Below are positions 38,574 through 49,904 of a stretch of 64,000 bases of DNA, one piece after another (positions within the stretch are counted from its first letter, which is position 1; the number at the start of each line of letters is the position of its first letter). Where the stretch lies: contig NC_092194.1 in NCBI RefSeq assembly GCF_043641665.1, positions 13,183,298 to 13,247,297 on the forward strand. Direction: 5' to 3'. The notes under the pieces were generated by a model. That model was not told where the DNA came from. It saw only the letters and a program-made list of their open reading frames with translations, and ran no database searches. The stretch comes from Enoplosus armatus (taxonomy: Eukaryota; Chordata; Actinopteri; Centrarchiformes; Enoplosidae). The position numbers and the translations under genes are program-made.

Positions 38574-38875
38574 CAATCTCGGAACCCATCGACTATCATC
38601 TGACGGCAATTTAGCCTCTGAGGGCAACGGCCAATGTTTCTGGGCTTCCAGTGTAGCCAGCGGATATCTGGATCACGGATATCCAGGCAAAGACTTCCTC
38701 TCCCGTGTGCCGTTCATTGTCCGATTAGCAGTCTCGGAAGCCATTGCTTATCGTCTGACGATGATTTGACTTGAAAACATTAAAAAAAAAGTTAATCAAA
38801 ATCTAATCTCTGAGGTTCCAAGATTCATAAAAACCTAAATCATTGTCAGACGATAGCTGATGGGTTCCGAGATTG
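38574..38875. repeat. Fold-back element with three 39-bp units
   Basis: A 39-bp unit beginning caatctcggaacccatc occurs three times: forward at 38574-38612, forward and more diverged at 38729-38767, and inverted at 38837-38875. Pairwise differences are about seven of 39 bases. The first and third units could pair to form a stem around a 224-bp loop that contains the second. Between units lie two ggatatc words (38650-38680). It looks like a fold-back or MITE-type transposable element, but I do not recognise a family. Confidence 0.65.
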
Positions 38876-39765
38876 CATTTCCGCCTCTTCTGCTCTCCAC
38901 ATGGACAGTTTACCTGCATGCAACCAAAGCCTGCTAAAACGTGATTGGTCAATACTACTCTGACTACAAATGGAAACCAGAACACTTCAGATACCAAAAT
39001 CTGCATTCATATGCAGATATCTCTTTATAGAGACACATTTCCTACCAACCCTACTAGGCTTGTTATTTAATTTGTGTTATTAGCTTCTGATTTATTTAAG
39101 GCTGCAGCCAGTTACACTATAAGCTACTAGAAATGTCTTCCAGAATTGGGATTTGTCTGAGATCAGCAAACAGCAATCAAAACGTAATGATGCTGTCATC
39201 AAAATAGTAAATAATGAAATAATGACATGCAAAAATTAATTAAGGCTGCAATTAAACTGAGAACATTACTTGGCTGTCAATCACTCATAGAATAATAAGA
39301 ATATTTACTTATAGAAAGATTTGTAACACTAATGCAAATGAGTAAGATAGCAGCGCCATTTTGCTGTTGAAGTTAATTGAATAGTTGCTGTAGTTGCCGT
39401 ATTCTAATCATTGCAAATTGCTGTGATAATGGTCCTATGTGACTATACAACACATTTTAGTACTGAAAAATGCACAAATTGTGTCTTTTGATCCCTCTCT
39501 CCTCCTCACTTCATAGCTTTATAGCTATGATCTTAACATCCTTTAGAGCTTTATGGGAACATTTTAATTGTATTTCAGCTGACACAATACCAGCATTTAT
39601 AAGTATTTCTTTAGTATTGAGATAACCACATTTTCCCATCAGCGGCAGGGTGTGTGACAACACAGTGAAGGTAAAATAACATCAACACACACAGGGTCAC
39701 TTGGGAAAGGAGCTGTGCTGTGTGTGATTTGTAAACCGTGAGAGCAGACACCCTCCCAGACTTAC

Positions 39766-39937
39766 TCTTGATGGGGATGATGAGCTGGGGAATGACGGGC
39801 TGGATCTTGGGGCCTCCGAGCTCCAGCATGTCATGGACTCCCTGGCGGGCGAAGAACTCGTATGGATGAGCAGTCTCGCATAAGCCATCAAAGAACAGAG
39901 GCAGGTAGTGGTGGTAGTCCAGCTTCTCAATCTCCAC
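39766..39937 (-). CDS. pacrg: pacrg internal exon, central core part 1
   Basis: PACRG is a small helical-repeat (ParcG domain) protein that sits with CFAP20 at the inner junction of ciliary and flagellar doublet microtubules; it also works with MEIG1 in spermatids. Read on the minus strand, this exon gives 57 full codons starting [18 protein letters not shown] and ending PQLIIPIK. From memory it differs from human PACRG at only about eight positions. The acceptor is a pyrimidine-rich run ending in cag (complement of 39938-39940). The donor is a perfect gtaagt (complement of 39760-39765). The exon enters in phase 0 and leaves in phase 1: its last base A joins the next exon to make the conserved Asn codon. 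No start or stop codon belongs to this exon. The residue before it (the family has AWK) must come from an upstream exon that I could not find up to 64000. The family identity is very secure; orthologue versus paralogue is inferred from similarity. Confidence 0.97.
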
Positions 39938-40178
39938 CTGAGGACAGAAATTTACATTCACATTACAGGCATTAATAACTGCTTCTTTAATCCAGAGAGA
40001 CCAACAAAGAGAGGGGGGGCAGAGTTTCTGTCCTTTGCTTAAGGGCATTTGTTGGAACATGCGGCTGTTGATGGAGACATTAGCTAGCAGCAGGGATGAA
40101 CTTTTTGTTTACTGGACAGTAGACTGGTCCTGTACCTGTGCATACAAACATACAAAAACACACACACAAAAATGCACA

Positions 40179-40181
<3 letters not shown>

Positions 40182-40210
<29 letters not shown>
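40182..40210. repeat. (AT)n microsatellite
   Basis: About 14 AT units, 245 bp upstream of the VEIEKL exon on the gene's strand, close to its acceptor. Confidence 0.96.
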
Positions 40211-40211
<1 letters not shown>

Positions 40212-40519
40212 CAGATGAAAATTCCACGTGTTCTCGAGGAAATCAGTTATTGGCATAAAGCTCCCTTTCATTATTTGCCCTTTCTCTTTGTTTGTCCTTG
40301 GCTTTACACAATATCTAGGGCTAAAGCTCCTCTTGGAGCCATTTATAACCCTTAAAGCAAACACATACATACATATACTCACACACACTCACCCACATAC
40401 ACTCACACACACAATGGCAGGGGACAGCTGTTCAGGAGATCATGACACAACGGCATGTGGCATCTAGTGGGCTGACATGTTAACACCTGTTTACACCATT
40501 TAGAGGACAGACAGAAAGG

Positions 40520-40543
40520 CACACACACACACACACACACACA
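40520..40543. repeat. (CA)n microsatellite
   Basis: About twelve perfect units. Confidence 0.94.
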
Positions 40544-41185
40544 ATCGGGCGGGAGATGAAGACATTTGTCCAGCTACAGGCCACGGGCAGGCTTTGATGT
40601 TGTTTGGCTGAGTGTGTGAGTACTGTGTGACACATTAAAGTGAAGCCTTTCATGTATGTGAAGCCATCAGAGTAAAGCCACTCAGGCACACTGGGCTGGA
40701 ACAAACAGCTGACCCAAAGGAGGCTGTCACTGAGCCTTGTGTGTGTGCATGTGTGTGTTCTGAAAATGATATAAAGTGTTACATGTAGCCACCGCTCATG
40801 TAATATCTGTGTGTACTAGATCTAGTTACTGAGTGTGTATTTATAACAGGGGTATCAGCTCTAGCACTGCATCCCAATGGCACTATTGTTGAGCGAGGGG
40901 TTAGAGGTTGTATGGGTGATTCTGTTTTTCATGTAATGAAAGGTAATCCCTTTGGTGCAGAGGCAAATAGCCCCTAGCAGCCAGCAGTCCTTGAGGACAG
41001 CTGAGGCCATAAGGAGGACTCTCTAGTCCACACACACATATATACATATATACACACACACAAGCACCCTGCTGGGTCACACTGGTCTGTGCTGAAATGT
41101 CACCCAGGCAGTGACGCTGTGTGCTTTCAAGTCCCCAGCCTTCACTCAGCCGCCGGTCAGTACAGAGACTTCAAAGCAGGTCAGA

Positions 41186-41232
41186 CCCCCCCCCCCCCCC
41201 ACACACACACACACCCCACACCCCCCACACCC
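41186..41232. repeat. C run followed by (AC)n and C-rich words
   Basis: About 15 C followed by an AC run and ccccacacccc-type words. On the minus strand this is a TG run ending in G15, the same architecture as 10642 and 13271. Confidence 0.93.
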
Positions 41233-42385
41233 GGGTAAACACAGAGATAGAAAAGGAGCGGAAAAAAGATGGAGAGATGGAGAGATGGCAAGATGGCGAC
41301 AGCGACAGACAGCTCACACTGTTAGCGCAGAGAGACAAGGCTGATTGCTTTGAGGCAATTTGCCGGCCAACCTTGACCTTTCCCTGTGCTTGGTCAAGAT
41401 CATCATTGTGAGTCAGGCGGGCTGGAGACGAGAACAAAAGCAAACATGAGCCCACAGAGAAGGGGAGGAGAGGGAATGGAGTGGAGTGTGTGAGGACAGG
41501 CGAGATGACACAAATGTACTGCTTGCTAGCCAATGGCAGTCAATGGCACACGTCTATCCGCTATCTGCTGACAAAAAACATCTTAACCATTAGATTTGAT
41601 TTTTTAGGAGTTTAAATTGCTATTTAATGACTTGTGAGTATTATTTAAAAGAGAAATGTATAAAGGCTATATCTTAAGCATATTGATAAAAGCACACAGT
41701 CTTACATATAAATATATATATATGTATAGTAACACTGTCAGTAGATTATCAGGTCTCACATTTAGGCAGAGACATGATCTCACCTATCTGGTTGTGAACC
41801 TGAGATGTTGTGAGAATAATTACCTGGGAGCATGAATGTGGTGTTGTGAGGATGCCTCTGAACTCTGTGACGCTCTTAATCAAAATCACATAAAGAAGCA
41901 CTCAGGGACTGGCAGAAGACTCCAGTTAGCACTGAAGGAGTGAGGACAATCAGCAAACACCTTCACATACTCACGCTCTTACATAGTGCACACGCACACA
42001 TACACACATTCCCAGGGAATCTTAATCAGCGGCTGCGCTGAGCGGTAACTCTTGCATCCGTTATCGATTGTCCGCCCAGGTTTGTTTGTCTTTGGGTGCC
42101 TATGGGAATGCCCCTGGAGTCCGGGGAGTCAATGAGAGTGGAGCACAGAAAGACTATCAGCCAAGAAGCAGCAATTAGCCCTGGGACACAGACCTGCATG
42201 TCTCCTCTGGTCAGCGCTGCAACAGCAGACACACAGCAACAGAGGCAGACTGGACCAGGAGCAGGCCTGAGGAGAGCCTGTGCTCATTAAACAACAGTAT
42301 CAGAGGCCCCTGACAGGCACAGGAGACCAGGAGGAATGAAAACAGCAGGTTGCCACTTTAAATACACAATAGCTGGACGTGATTT

Positions 42386-42404
42386 TGTGTGTGTGTGTGT
42401 GTGT

Positions 42405-42439
<35 letters not shown>
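42386..42439. repeat. (GT)n microsatellite
   Basis: GT repeat with two gcgt interruptions around 42408-42414. Confidence 0.96.
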
Positions 42440-45259
42440 AATACATGTGTGGGTGGATGAATGTGTGTGTGTGTATGAACACTTATATGTGACTCCATGT
42501 ATAGCCTGTGTGTGCTCTGATGTGATAAGCTACTGGGCTAGTTTGCCAGGGCGGTGTGAGTCATTTATGTTGAAAAAGCTGAGGGCAAAAATCACATAGA
42601 GGCTATACAGCAGGATAAAATACAGTGTGAAAAAGAGGGAGTGAGCATGTGTGTGTGTTATTTTCAATGTGCTCCTGAGGTTAATTGCTGTGGTCTATAT
42701 CAAATGTGATTTGGAGGAACTAGTTGACCTCTCCCATTATATAAAACCGCACTCGGTTCTTAGCTTGTGGATAGTAGTAGCTGGCAGAGTGATATTCTGA
42801 GTTTGGAGGTGTGTGTTTGGATGTCAGTTGGTAAAACTTTGTTTACATTTACAAAAGAGTAGCTGTGGTGTAATTTATTCACTTCTCCCTCATCTTCCAC
42901 CTCCTGATCTAACAACGTGGGTGTGGGAAGTGTAGGTGGAAGTCAACTGTCCTCTATAGCTCCATATTCTCTCTTTTTTTTTTCAAATCCTTCCCTAAAT
43001 GATACTACGCCCCCATATTCCACTTATGTCACATTACAGAAACCGCAGTTTCATTGAGTCTTGAAGTGAAACTGCTAGCAAATATTGTCATTCAATCCTG
43101 GATTTTAACATTTGTTGTTTTACTAAAAGCATGTCTCATAGATCATGCAAGAAACAGGCGGTATGAGGGCTGTTTGACAACGATGCTATTCTAATTGATG
43201 ATGCCATAGTGACGTGACCTGGATTCAGCTTTCTGTTAACACAAGTACAGGTTTCTGTATTTAGATGAGCTGGCAGATGAGCTGCTGTCAATTATTTCAG
43301 CTTTGAGAGGAGAACAGGCTTCCTATTGGTGCCACTCACACTATGAGTCATTCATTACACAGTCACTATGACCAAACAAACATCCATTAGTTCTGCTGAA
43401 AATGTATTATAGAAGAACAAAAAGGAATCCAGGACTCACGTATGGTAGCACGTAGACAGTGTGGCATGCATCTAAAAGATATTTACACAAAGAGATATGC
43501 ATTGAAAGGGCTATATGTCACGGTGGCAGGCATGAACCAACAAGCACTAAAGAAAACAAAACATACCACAACAGAATTCCTATCATGTCAGTTTCTAAAA
43601 CCCAAAAGGATAAAGACTTGACATTACACTGTGATTTTGTCAGTTATTTTTGGAGTGAAGTCCTGTACATGTAGGGCAAGGCAGCATTCAGTCTTGTTTC
43701 ATGTCCCATCTAAGGATCACAATTCATAAAGTGCTGCAATTTAGGAGTGGCCAATAGTTGAATATTTATGCTATACTGCGATGTATGATGATGATGTATT
43801 AAACTCATTATTTAGGGTGGAATCATAAGACTAAATTATATACTGCAATCATTGTTTTAACTTTCCTACTGTGGGCGCCAAGGGGACCACTCCAATTCAA
43901 TAAGTAGCAGTTCAAATCACTGATCACACAACACCAACTTATTGGATAGCATTATCTCACCTCTTAATCTCTCATATGAATTGTTTGCCCCACCATAACA
44001 TTGGACTTGGAACTAAAAACTGTCCATAAGAGAAACCTGCAACTCCATTCTGTGCAGCTGCAGACAGCACATTGGACTGTTACAACTGAAAACTGAACAT
44101 GTTGATAAATAACAGTGTGATGTCAGTGAAGTCAAACATGCAAAGCGTACAGCCATTTTGTGGAAAAGATTATGAGGGTTCAGCTTTCAACATTTGTTTG
44201 CTGCAACAACAAAAATGTGCATTCCAAAGTGCTAGCGTCCTGTTAAGAGCTGATGTGTGCATGAAATCTTTCAAACTTTCTGTGGGAGTTGTGGAGTTGG
44301 CCATATCCTCAAAAATGACTGCTGGTGCCCACCTCACTGCAGATTGCTGCTAACATTAGCTCTTAAGACATCACTAAACCCCTTTCTTCATTCAGTGTTT
44401 GGTTCTTCTAGAAGATGTTGACACATGTTGACACCTCCTCATTGACAAAATTAACAAAATAAGTAATGTTCTTTATTGTTTTATCCTTGACAAACAAGAG
44501 ATGTAAATGCTGATTTTTATTGTCAACTAAAGTAAACTAAACCAAATAGCATGTTATTAGATGTTATTTATTAGGGAGAGATGTTGCACCTCTTGCACAC
44601 AGATTTCAATTCAATTCTCAGAAATTGTCATGAGCATGCAGCACACAACACACACTAATAATTTATTCATCCTAATCCAACCCTGTTTCCAACGGTGCCA
44701 CAAGTGCAGAGCACACCCCTGGCCACATTTCCGCCAGAGACAAATCAGTCACCATGCTGTGTGCACAAGAAAGAAAAAAAGACAGAAAAAAAAGAAAAAG
44801 AACAGAATGTTTTGACTTTCTTGGAGGTCACAATAAGAGGAGCAAGACTGGAATAGGCAAACGATAAGTGAGGGAAAGAGGAGTGAGTCACTCTCGCTAT
44901 CTCCCCTGACAGCTGTTTCCATCTAACAAGCATGCAAGTATGCTCAATTCAAAGCACCAGTAGTAGAGTGCATGGTGTCAATTGAAATGATACCTAACAC
45001 AAGCTGGATGAGACAATTTTGGGGCTTCAAAGATAGTTCAAAACCAGGACACAGAGGGTTATGAATTTTATGTGAACCTAACTTGCACACACACCCAAAC
45101 ATGCACACACACACAGAGATTAAAATAATTTTATTTAGGCACGCAGTCATGCCAGCAGTCCCAAATGGTGTGTTGAGGATTAAAAGCAGGAGGGGGTTAT
45201 TAGAGTAACAAATATTAGCCAGAGTAATTGAAGCTGTAGCCACTTTTATACAGCCTATT

Positions 45260-45600
45260 CAAGCCGGGAATGTTCTGGCGTTATTCCGCCTCGCCGTCTG
45301 TATAAAACATACAAACACGGAAAGGGAGGGGGGGCATTGTTGTTCCACCTTTAAGCCGGCAGCGGAGGCACTAACCGTGCAAAATCGACGTCTGTGTAAA
45401 ATGGTGGAGTCTGCAGGACTGGGGTGTGACGTTTTGATGACGTGTTATGTGTGCAACACACCACCGGGGGATTTAAAAAGCAGCTAGCAGCAGTTAGTAG
45501 CTAACTCAAAGAAGAAGTTGACAGCTGCAAATTAGGGAGACGAGGCCAGGGAGGTCCTTACCCTCCGAGCAGAGGACGAGATCCACCTAACTCGACAGGT
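45260..45600 (+). promoter_or_regulatory. CpG-rich promoter-like island with first-exon donor
   Basis: This island stands out from AT-rich, CpG-poor surroundings by many CpGs. It has two direct TGACGT motifs (CRE/ATF half-site type) at 45427-45432 and 45438-45443, 11 bp apart or about one helical turn. A TATA-like atttaaaaag follows at 45471-45480. About 120 bp further on is a strong plus-strand donor, GACAG followed by gtatgt, at 45599. That order fits a core promoter plus a short non-coding first exon (roughly 45505-45598) running antisense to pacrg. An alternative I consider quite likely is that it is the 5' end of a dispersed Harbinger-like transposable element with its own promoter; the wording of the sequence feels familiar from fish genomes, but I cannot search. 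No open frame of note is present. Confidence 0.4.
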
Positions 45601-46484
45601 ATGTTACACATCACACCTTTTTTGCATCTGGATCAGCATACTACCTAAAAATCACCCCAGCATTATGCCGTTGTTTGGTTCAGTGTAAAAAAGCAATGCC
45701 GGCGTAATGACAGGTCGTCTTTACAGCAGGATCTCTGTTTAAGCAGGACTAGACTGTGTTCCTGATGAGACTGTGCTTAAATGTGTCAAAGATGAAGAAT
45801 AACCCTGGTAAATGTTCCTGTTAGAACTTGCACATTTTCTCAACAAAGTATTCATCCAGTAAAATACAGTAAAAGGAAACTAACAATGAGTGTTCCAGGA
45901 TGCTTAAAAAAAGTCAAGATGTCGGCCTGACTTTGCTGCAGGCTTTTTATATTCAGACATGTACTCTATTTACCTAAAGTGTCATCATCAAAATCACTAT
46001 TAAGTTTGTGTTTCTGCAGTTTCCTTGTGTACATAAGGAACAAAGAATACATTTGGTTTGTTCTTGGGCTCCCACTGAGAAACTCATCACAATTATTTTT
46101 CTATAAACAGGCAAGCGAGTAAAACCAATTAATTTCCCACACACATTTCAAACTTGCCATTAGAAGGTTGTTAATATCTGGTAGTGAATTTGCTTGTTTA
46201 CATTCTTCAAGTAACTCATGCAGTTTTTGTTGCACACAACATGAACAGTGGCCTCTGTTAGCCACTGCACAGTATACTCAAAGTGACAATTTGAGTCTCA
46301 GGCAGGCCTCTGTGGCTGCAGTGATTGATCAGGTGAACAGAGAGTGAAGGAGTGGTAGGACAGATGGATATAATGTTAGAAGAGGCTGATGTGGGTGAGG
46401 AAGAGACTGTCTGGAAGTTGCTCCAGTTTTAAAGGTGAAGCAGCTAAATAAAGCTAAGATAAGGACTCCGCTCACAATGTTCAC

Positions 46485-46488
<4 letters not shown>

Positions 46489-46525
<37 letters not shown>
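46489..46525. repeat. (TG)n(CG)n compound microsatellite
   Basis: About 14 TG units followed by five CG units, a sequence type with high Z-DNA propensity. Confidence 0.95.
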
Positions 46526-46527
<2 letters not shown>

Positions 46528-47359
46528 TCCAGCACGAGACCCTCTGCCACTGTGATGGAAGTAGGCCAGAACAGTGGAGAGAAGCAGGAGGAAGGGATGA
46601 ACATAACAACAGTTGGAGAAAAACAAAATGCTGGACTTTTCCTTATCTCTGTGTAATGTGTGCATGTCTGCACACATGTTGGCCTGTGTGCAGTTAGCAT
46701 GCACAGATGCTCTGATAGTGTGAGATATAGGCCTTTCCAATGACCTAGCAATTGTCATGAAGTCACAGCTCGCCAGCCAGTGGTGTGATTGCGTCTGTGT
46801 CTTGTCTATTCAGAAGCCACGGCCTCTGCTCTTAGCTTCCAGTGATTACAGCTCAGCAACCAAGCTTGACAACACACAGGCAGAATGTAATCAAGTCAGA
46901 GAGAGGGAGGTGTAATCAGCATTTCCCCTCCAATCAGCCCCAAAATCACTGTCTCTAATCTGCAGCCAGCCATTGATGGGTTTGATTGATAGGATGGATT
47001 TGTTATCTGGCTGTGGGGGTCTGCAGGGAGCAGAACAACAAGCAAGAGCAAGAGACACAGTCAGCTTATCAGCTATCGCTACATTTGTTACCGCTCCCCT
47101 CGTTGAGCGAGCTGAGCTTTTCCTCACAGGCTACAACTGCAGCTCTCCTCTCATTTATCATACAGAAGAATTAAATGTGGACACTTCAAAGTACTTCCAC
47201 ACACAAGGGTCCCCGGGGGCATGTGTTTTCTCCCTGTTTAAAATGGAAAGGGCCAATCCATCACTGGTTGTTTGTGACGGAAACAGAAACCACAGAGAGT
47301 ATTTATGCGTGCAAATGTGCAAGCGTTCATGTGTCTATGCATGCATTAATTACTCGCAC

Positions 47360-47362
<3 letters not shown>

Positions 47363-47408
<46 letters not shown>

Positions 47409-47412
47409 TGTC
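47363..47412. repeat. (TG)n microsatellite
   Basis: About 20 TG units, a tatg interruption, then more TG. Confidence 0.96.
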
Positions 47413-48174
47413 TTCATGTGTGTGTGATTTGTACATGTCAGATGCACAGTGAAGATAAGGGGACAGAATAATGCTTTTTCAGCAAGCAAATACCATGACT
47501 GCAACATCTACTGCCTGTGCATTTTGATAAATCTCGCCACTCTGCCTCAGACTGTACTGAAAAATCCTCACAAATGTTCAAACAAATATGCTTATTTTGA
47601 ATGAATATGTGATGAATGAGCACCATTGATTTTGTGCATGAAGCCAAAACAATAGAGACCAAGACAAATGCTCGGCCCATTTAAGATAATGAGGCAGCTT
47701 TACCAGGCTGTGTGACATTCTTTATGTCTGAAGAAATGGGACAAAATCAAGAAAATAATGACAAGGTATTGTTTGGCAGATACGATTAGACTGCACAGTG
47801 GCTATTAACATGTAAAAATAATTAACCAGCAGTTTATTTGAATGTGACCTTGTCTCTCAAGTTTATTCTGTCTCTGTGTAGAATGGTGTACAGGACGAGT
47901 TATTAAAACATTTCCTTTACTAAAAATATCATAACATTTGTGGCTAAATATTAGATCGACACGGTGGTATGAACACCAGGCCCACCAATTCCTCCCACCC
48001 GAGTCGTGGTGTCATAGTTAAAGCTTTGGTGTTACAACAAGCCTCTGTGTACTGCATCCTCTGTTGGCAGAGGCTGACTATCACAACACACTATCAATGT
48101 ATTGTGATGTATAATAGCCTAAATTAGGCCGAGCAGATATCAGCACGGAGGTTGTCAAGTTCCTTTGTACTTCA

Positions 48175-48540
48175 CGTGTCAAAGCGACATATCTGCTTAA
48201 GAAGATTGTGTGATACGATCAAAACCTCCAGAGCAGCTACTAAAGGGACCTTGAGGTGAGAATATTTTGTCAACTGCCGTCTCAAGGGCCAGGAACAAAC
48301 CTTAAAGCTCGACTTGTAAGACAACATTGACCAGAAGTCCCTGAAGTGTTTAAAGTTTGAGTCCAAGTACAATTCCATGACAACTGGACAAACTCCAGCT
48401 GCTGAAGAAAAATCGTGAACAGCTACTAAATGGACCGCAAGGTTCAACAAAATATCTCTTTCATCAGATGGTGCCAATTGGTCACCAATTCTGCTGAGGC
48501 ACCTTGGTCAACCAGGGAGACCAGCCAGAATTTAAGTGCA
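48175..48540. repeat. Probable dispersed repeat with internal duplication
   Basis: Two 26-bp stretches at 48232-48257 and 48418-48443 share agctactaaa, ggacc and aaggt/gaggt, 186 bp apart in direct orientation. The surrounding text (caactggacaaactccagct and nearby) reads like a repeated fish element. An open minus frame here looks like chance. Confidence 0.4.
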
Positions 48541-49589
48541 GGAAAAGACCAGTGGGTGACAACTCCATGACTAACTAAAAATAAATCACAGAGAAAGCAT
48601 TTCAACATTTTAAATTCAACAAGTGAACTGAGTTTGTGTGTGCTGAGCCAGTAATGCCCACCTTGAGCTGGGGAGAAGCACAGAGAATCAGCAGCATCAG
48701 TAGCAGTAGGCAGTGTGCTTTTAGGGCCAAGCAGCTGAGGCAGAGGCAGAGAGTGTCTGTCAAGGCTCTGTCCAGCTCCTAATGGGATGTTCTTGTTGTT
48801 GCCAGCGGATAACTCTCATCCTGTGTTCTGGACTACAGATCAAAGAGGGCCTGGACTCCACAGAGCAACCAGGGCTGCATGGATGCAGAGGACACAGGCA
48901 GAGAGAGGAGTAGGAAGGGTAAGTTAAGGGTAAAATAAGAAAGCATGAAAGCAAACAGGTAAGAAACAAAACAAGACACAGAACAAAAGAAAGAAAGAAA
49001 ATAAACCAACCTATCCTTTGCAGTGAACATGCATTGCATCCCTCTGTTCACCTTCACAGGCAGATTAAAGCACATTTTTCTATTTTCTGCTTTGAACTTT
49101 GGAGAGGGAAAAGAGGAGGTGAAAAGAGGGGAGCAGAAAAAGATGAAAGCCAACTATAAAAGTCAAGTGGAATAGCAGCGTTTTGGGGCCATGCAAGATG
49201 GTGTCACTTAGAATAAGTTTCTCCAGAAGGATGAACAGTCCGAGGCAAGACAGACAAGAGGTGTAACTCCAAAATGTTTTGGACACTTTTTGGGTCAATA
49301 CATGGTGATGTGGTGAACTGAGGCATCTTTACATCCAAAGCTGGCCTAGCTTGTAGTGCATGAGCACACGGTAGAACGTTAGCCCTCTCTGCTAAGGGTC
49401 ACTAGTGATGTCAAGGCAAAGCTCTTTGTCAGGTCATGTGGAATCAACCTTATCAGTTATGAGTGGCAGCCAGCTGTGCAGCTGATGGTCCAGAAATAAG
49501 ATAATGATTTGGTGTGATGAATATCAAGAGCCAAAAAGAAAGGTGAGGGGAGGCCAGCATAAAAGAATAAAGCTTTATGCAGAGGGCTG

Positions 49590-49595
49590 CACACA

Positions 49596-49632
<37 letters not shown>
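49590..49632. repeat. (AC)n microsatellite
   Basis: AC repeat with one aaac interruption. A second AC run of 34 bp lies at 49866-49899. Confidence 0.96.
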
Positions 49633-49634
<2 letters not shown>

Positions 49635-49863
49635 CTCCATCATCCACCTGCAGGCAGAAAGATGTCTTCCCTCAGCGTTGATGATAGCATCTTCAGTCCC
49701 ATGGTTCGACACTTTCACTCGAGGCCTTTGACAAAAGGACTGAATCCAAAGAAGAGGATTGTTTCAGGGAAACTGACTAATGTGCTCTACACGCAGGGCC
49801 TTGTGAGTGGGATGAAAGCTAGCTTTTGAAATGTCACAGAAAATGTAGTGCTGCATGATTCTG

Positions 49864-49865
<2 letters not shown>

Positions 49866-49899
<34 letters not shown>
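49866..49899. repeat. (CA)n microsatellite
   Basis: About 17 perfect units. Confidence 0.95.

Positions 49900-49904
<5 letters not shown>

Larger units (their letters stand above)
32759..39765 (-). other. pacrg: pacrg intron between the two exons
   Basis: This 7,007-bp phase-1 GT-AG intron has donor gtaagt at its high-coordinate end and a ctgcctcccag acceptor at its low end. It holds a (GGA)n run, a broken hAT transposon, a dispersed repeat, TG and AT-rich stretches, two blocks that resemble conserved non-coding elements, and a fold-back repeat, each listed separately. No further exon of this or another gene is supported inside it. Confidence 0.93.
40211..45259. other. Intron, no gene seen
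   Basis: Scattered CA words up to 42500, then AT-rich unique-looking sequence. No PACRG-like, Parkin-like or other exon was found on either strand. Confidence 0.6.
45601..48174. other. Intron, no second exon seen for the 45.6-kb donor
   Basis: Sequence downstream of the plus-strand donor at 45599 holds two microsatellites and ordinary intron. No obvious coding second exon follows on the plus strand, which favours a non-coding transcript or a repeat remnant. Confidence 0.5.

Noticed and set aside
39611..40060. Reading the whole 149-codon frame around the VEIEKL exon as coding
   Set aside because: PACRG similarity starts exactly at the acceptor and stops exactly at the gtaagt donor; the rest is intron.
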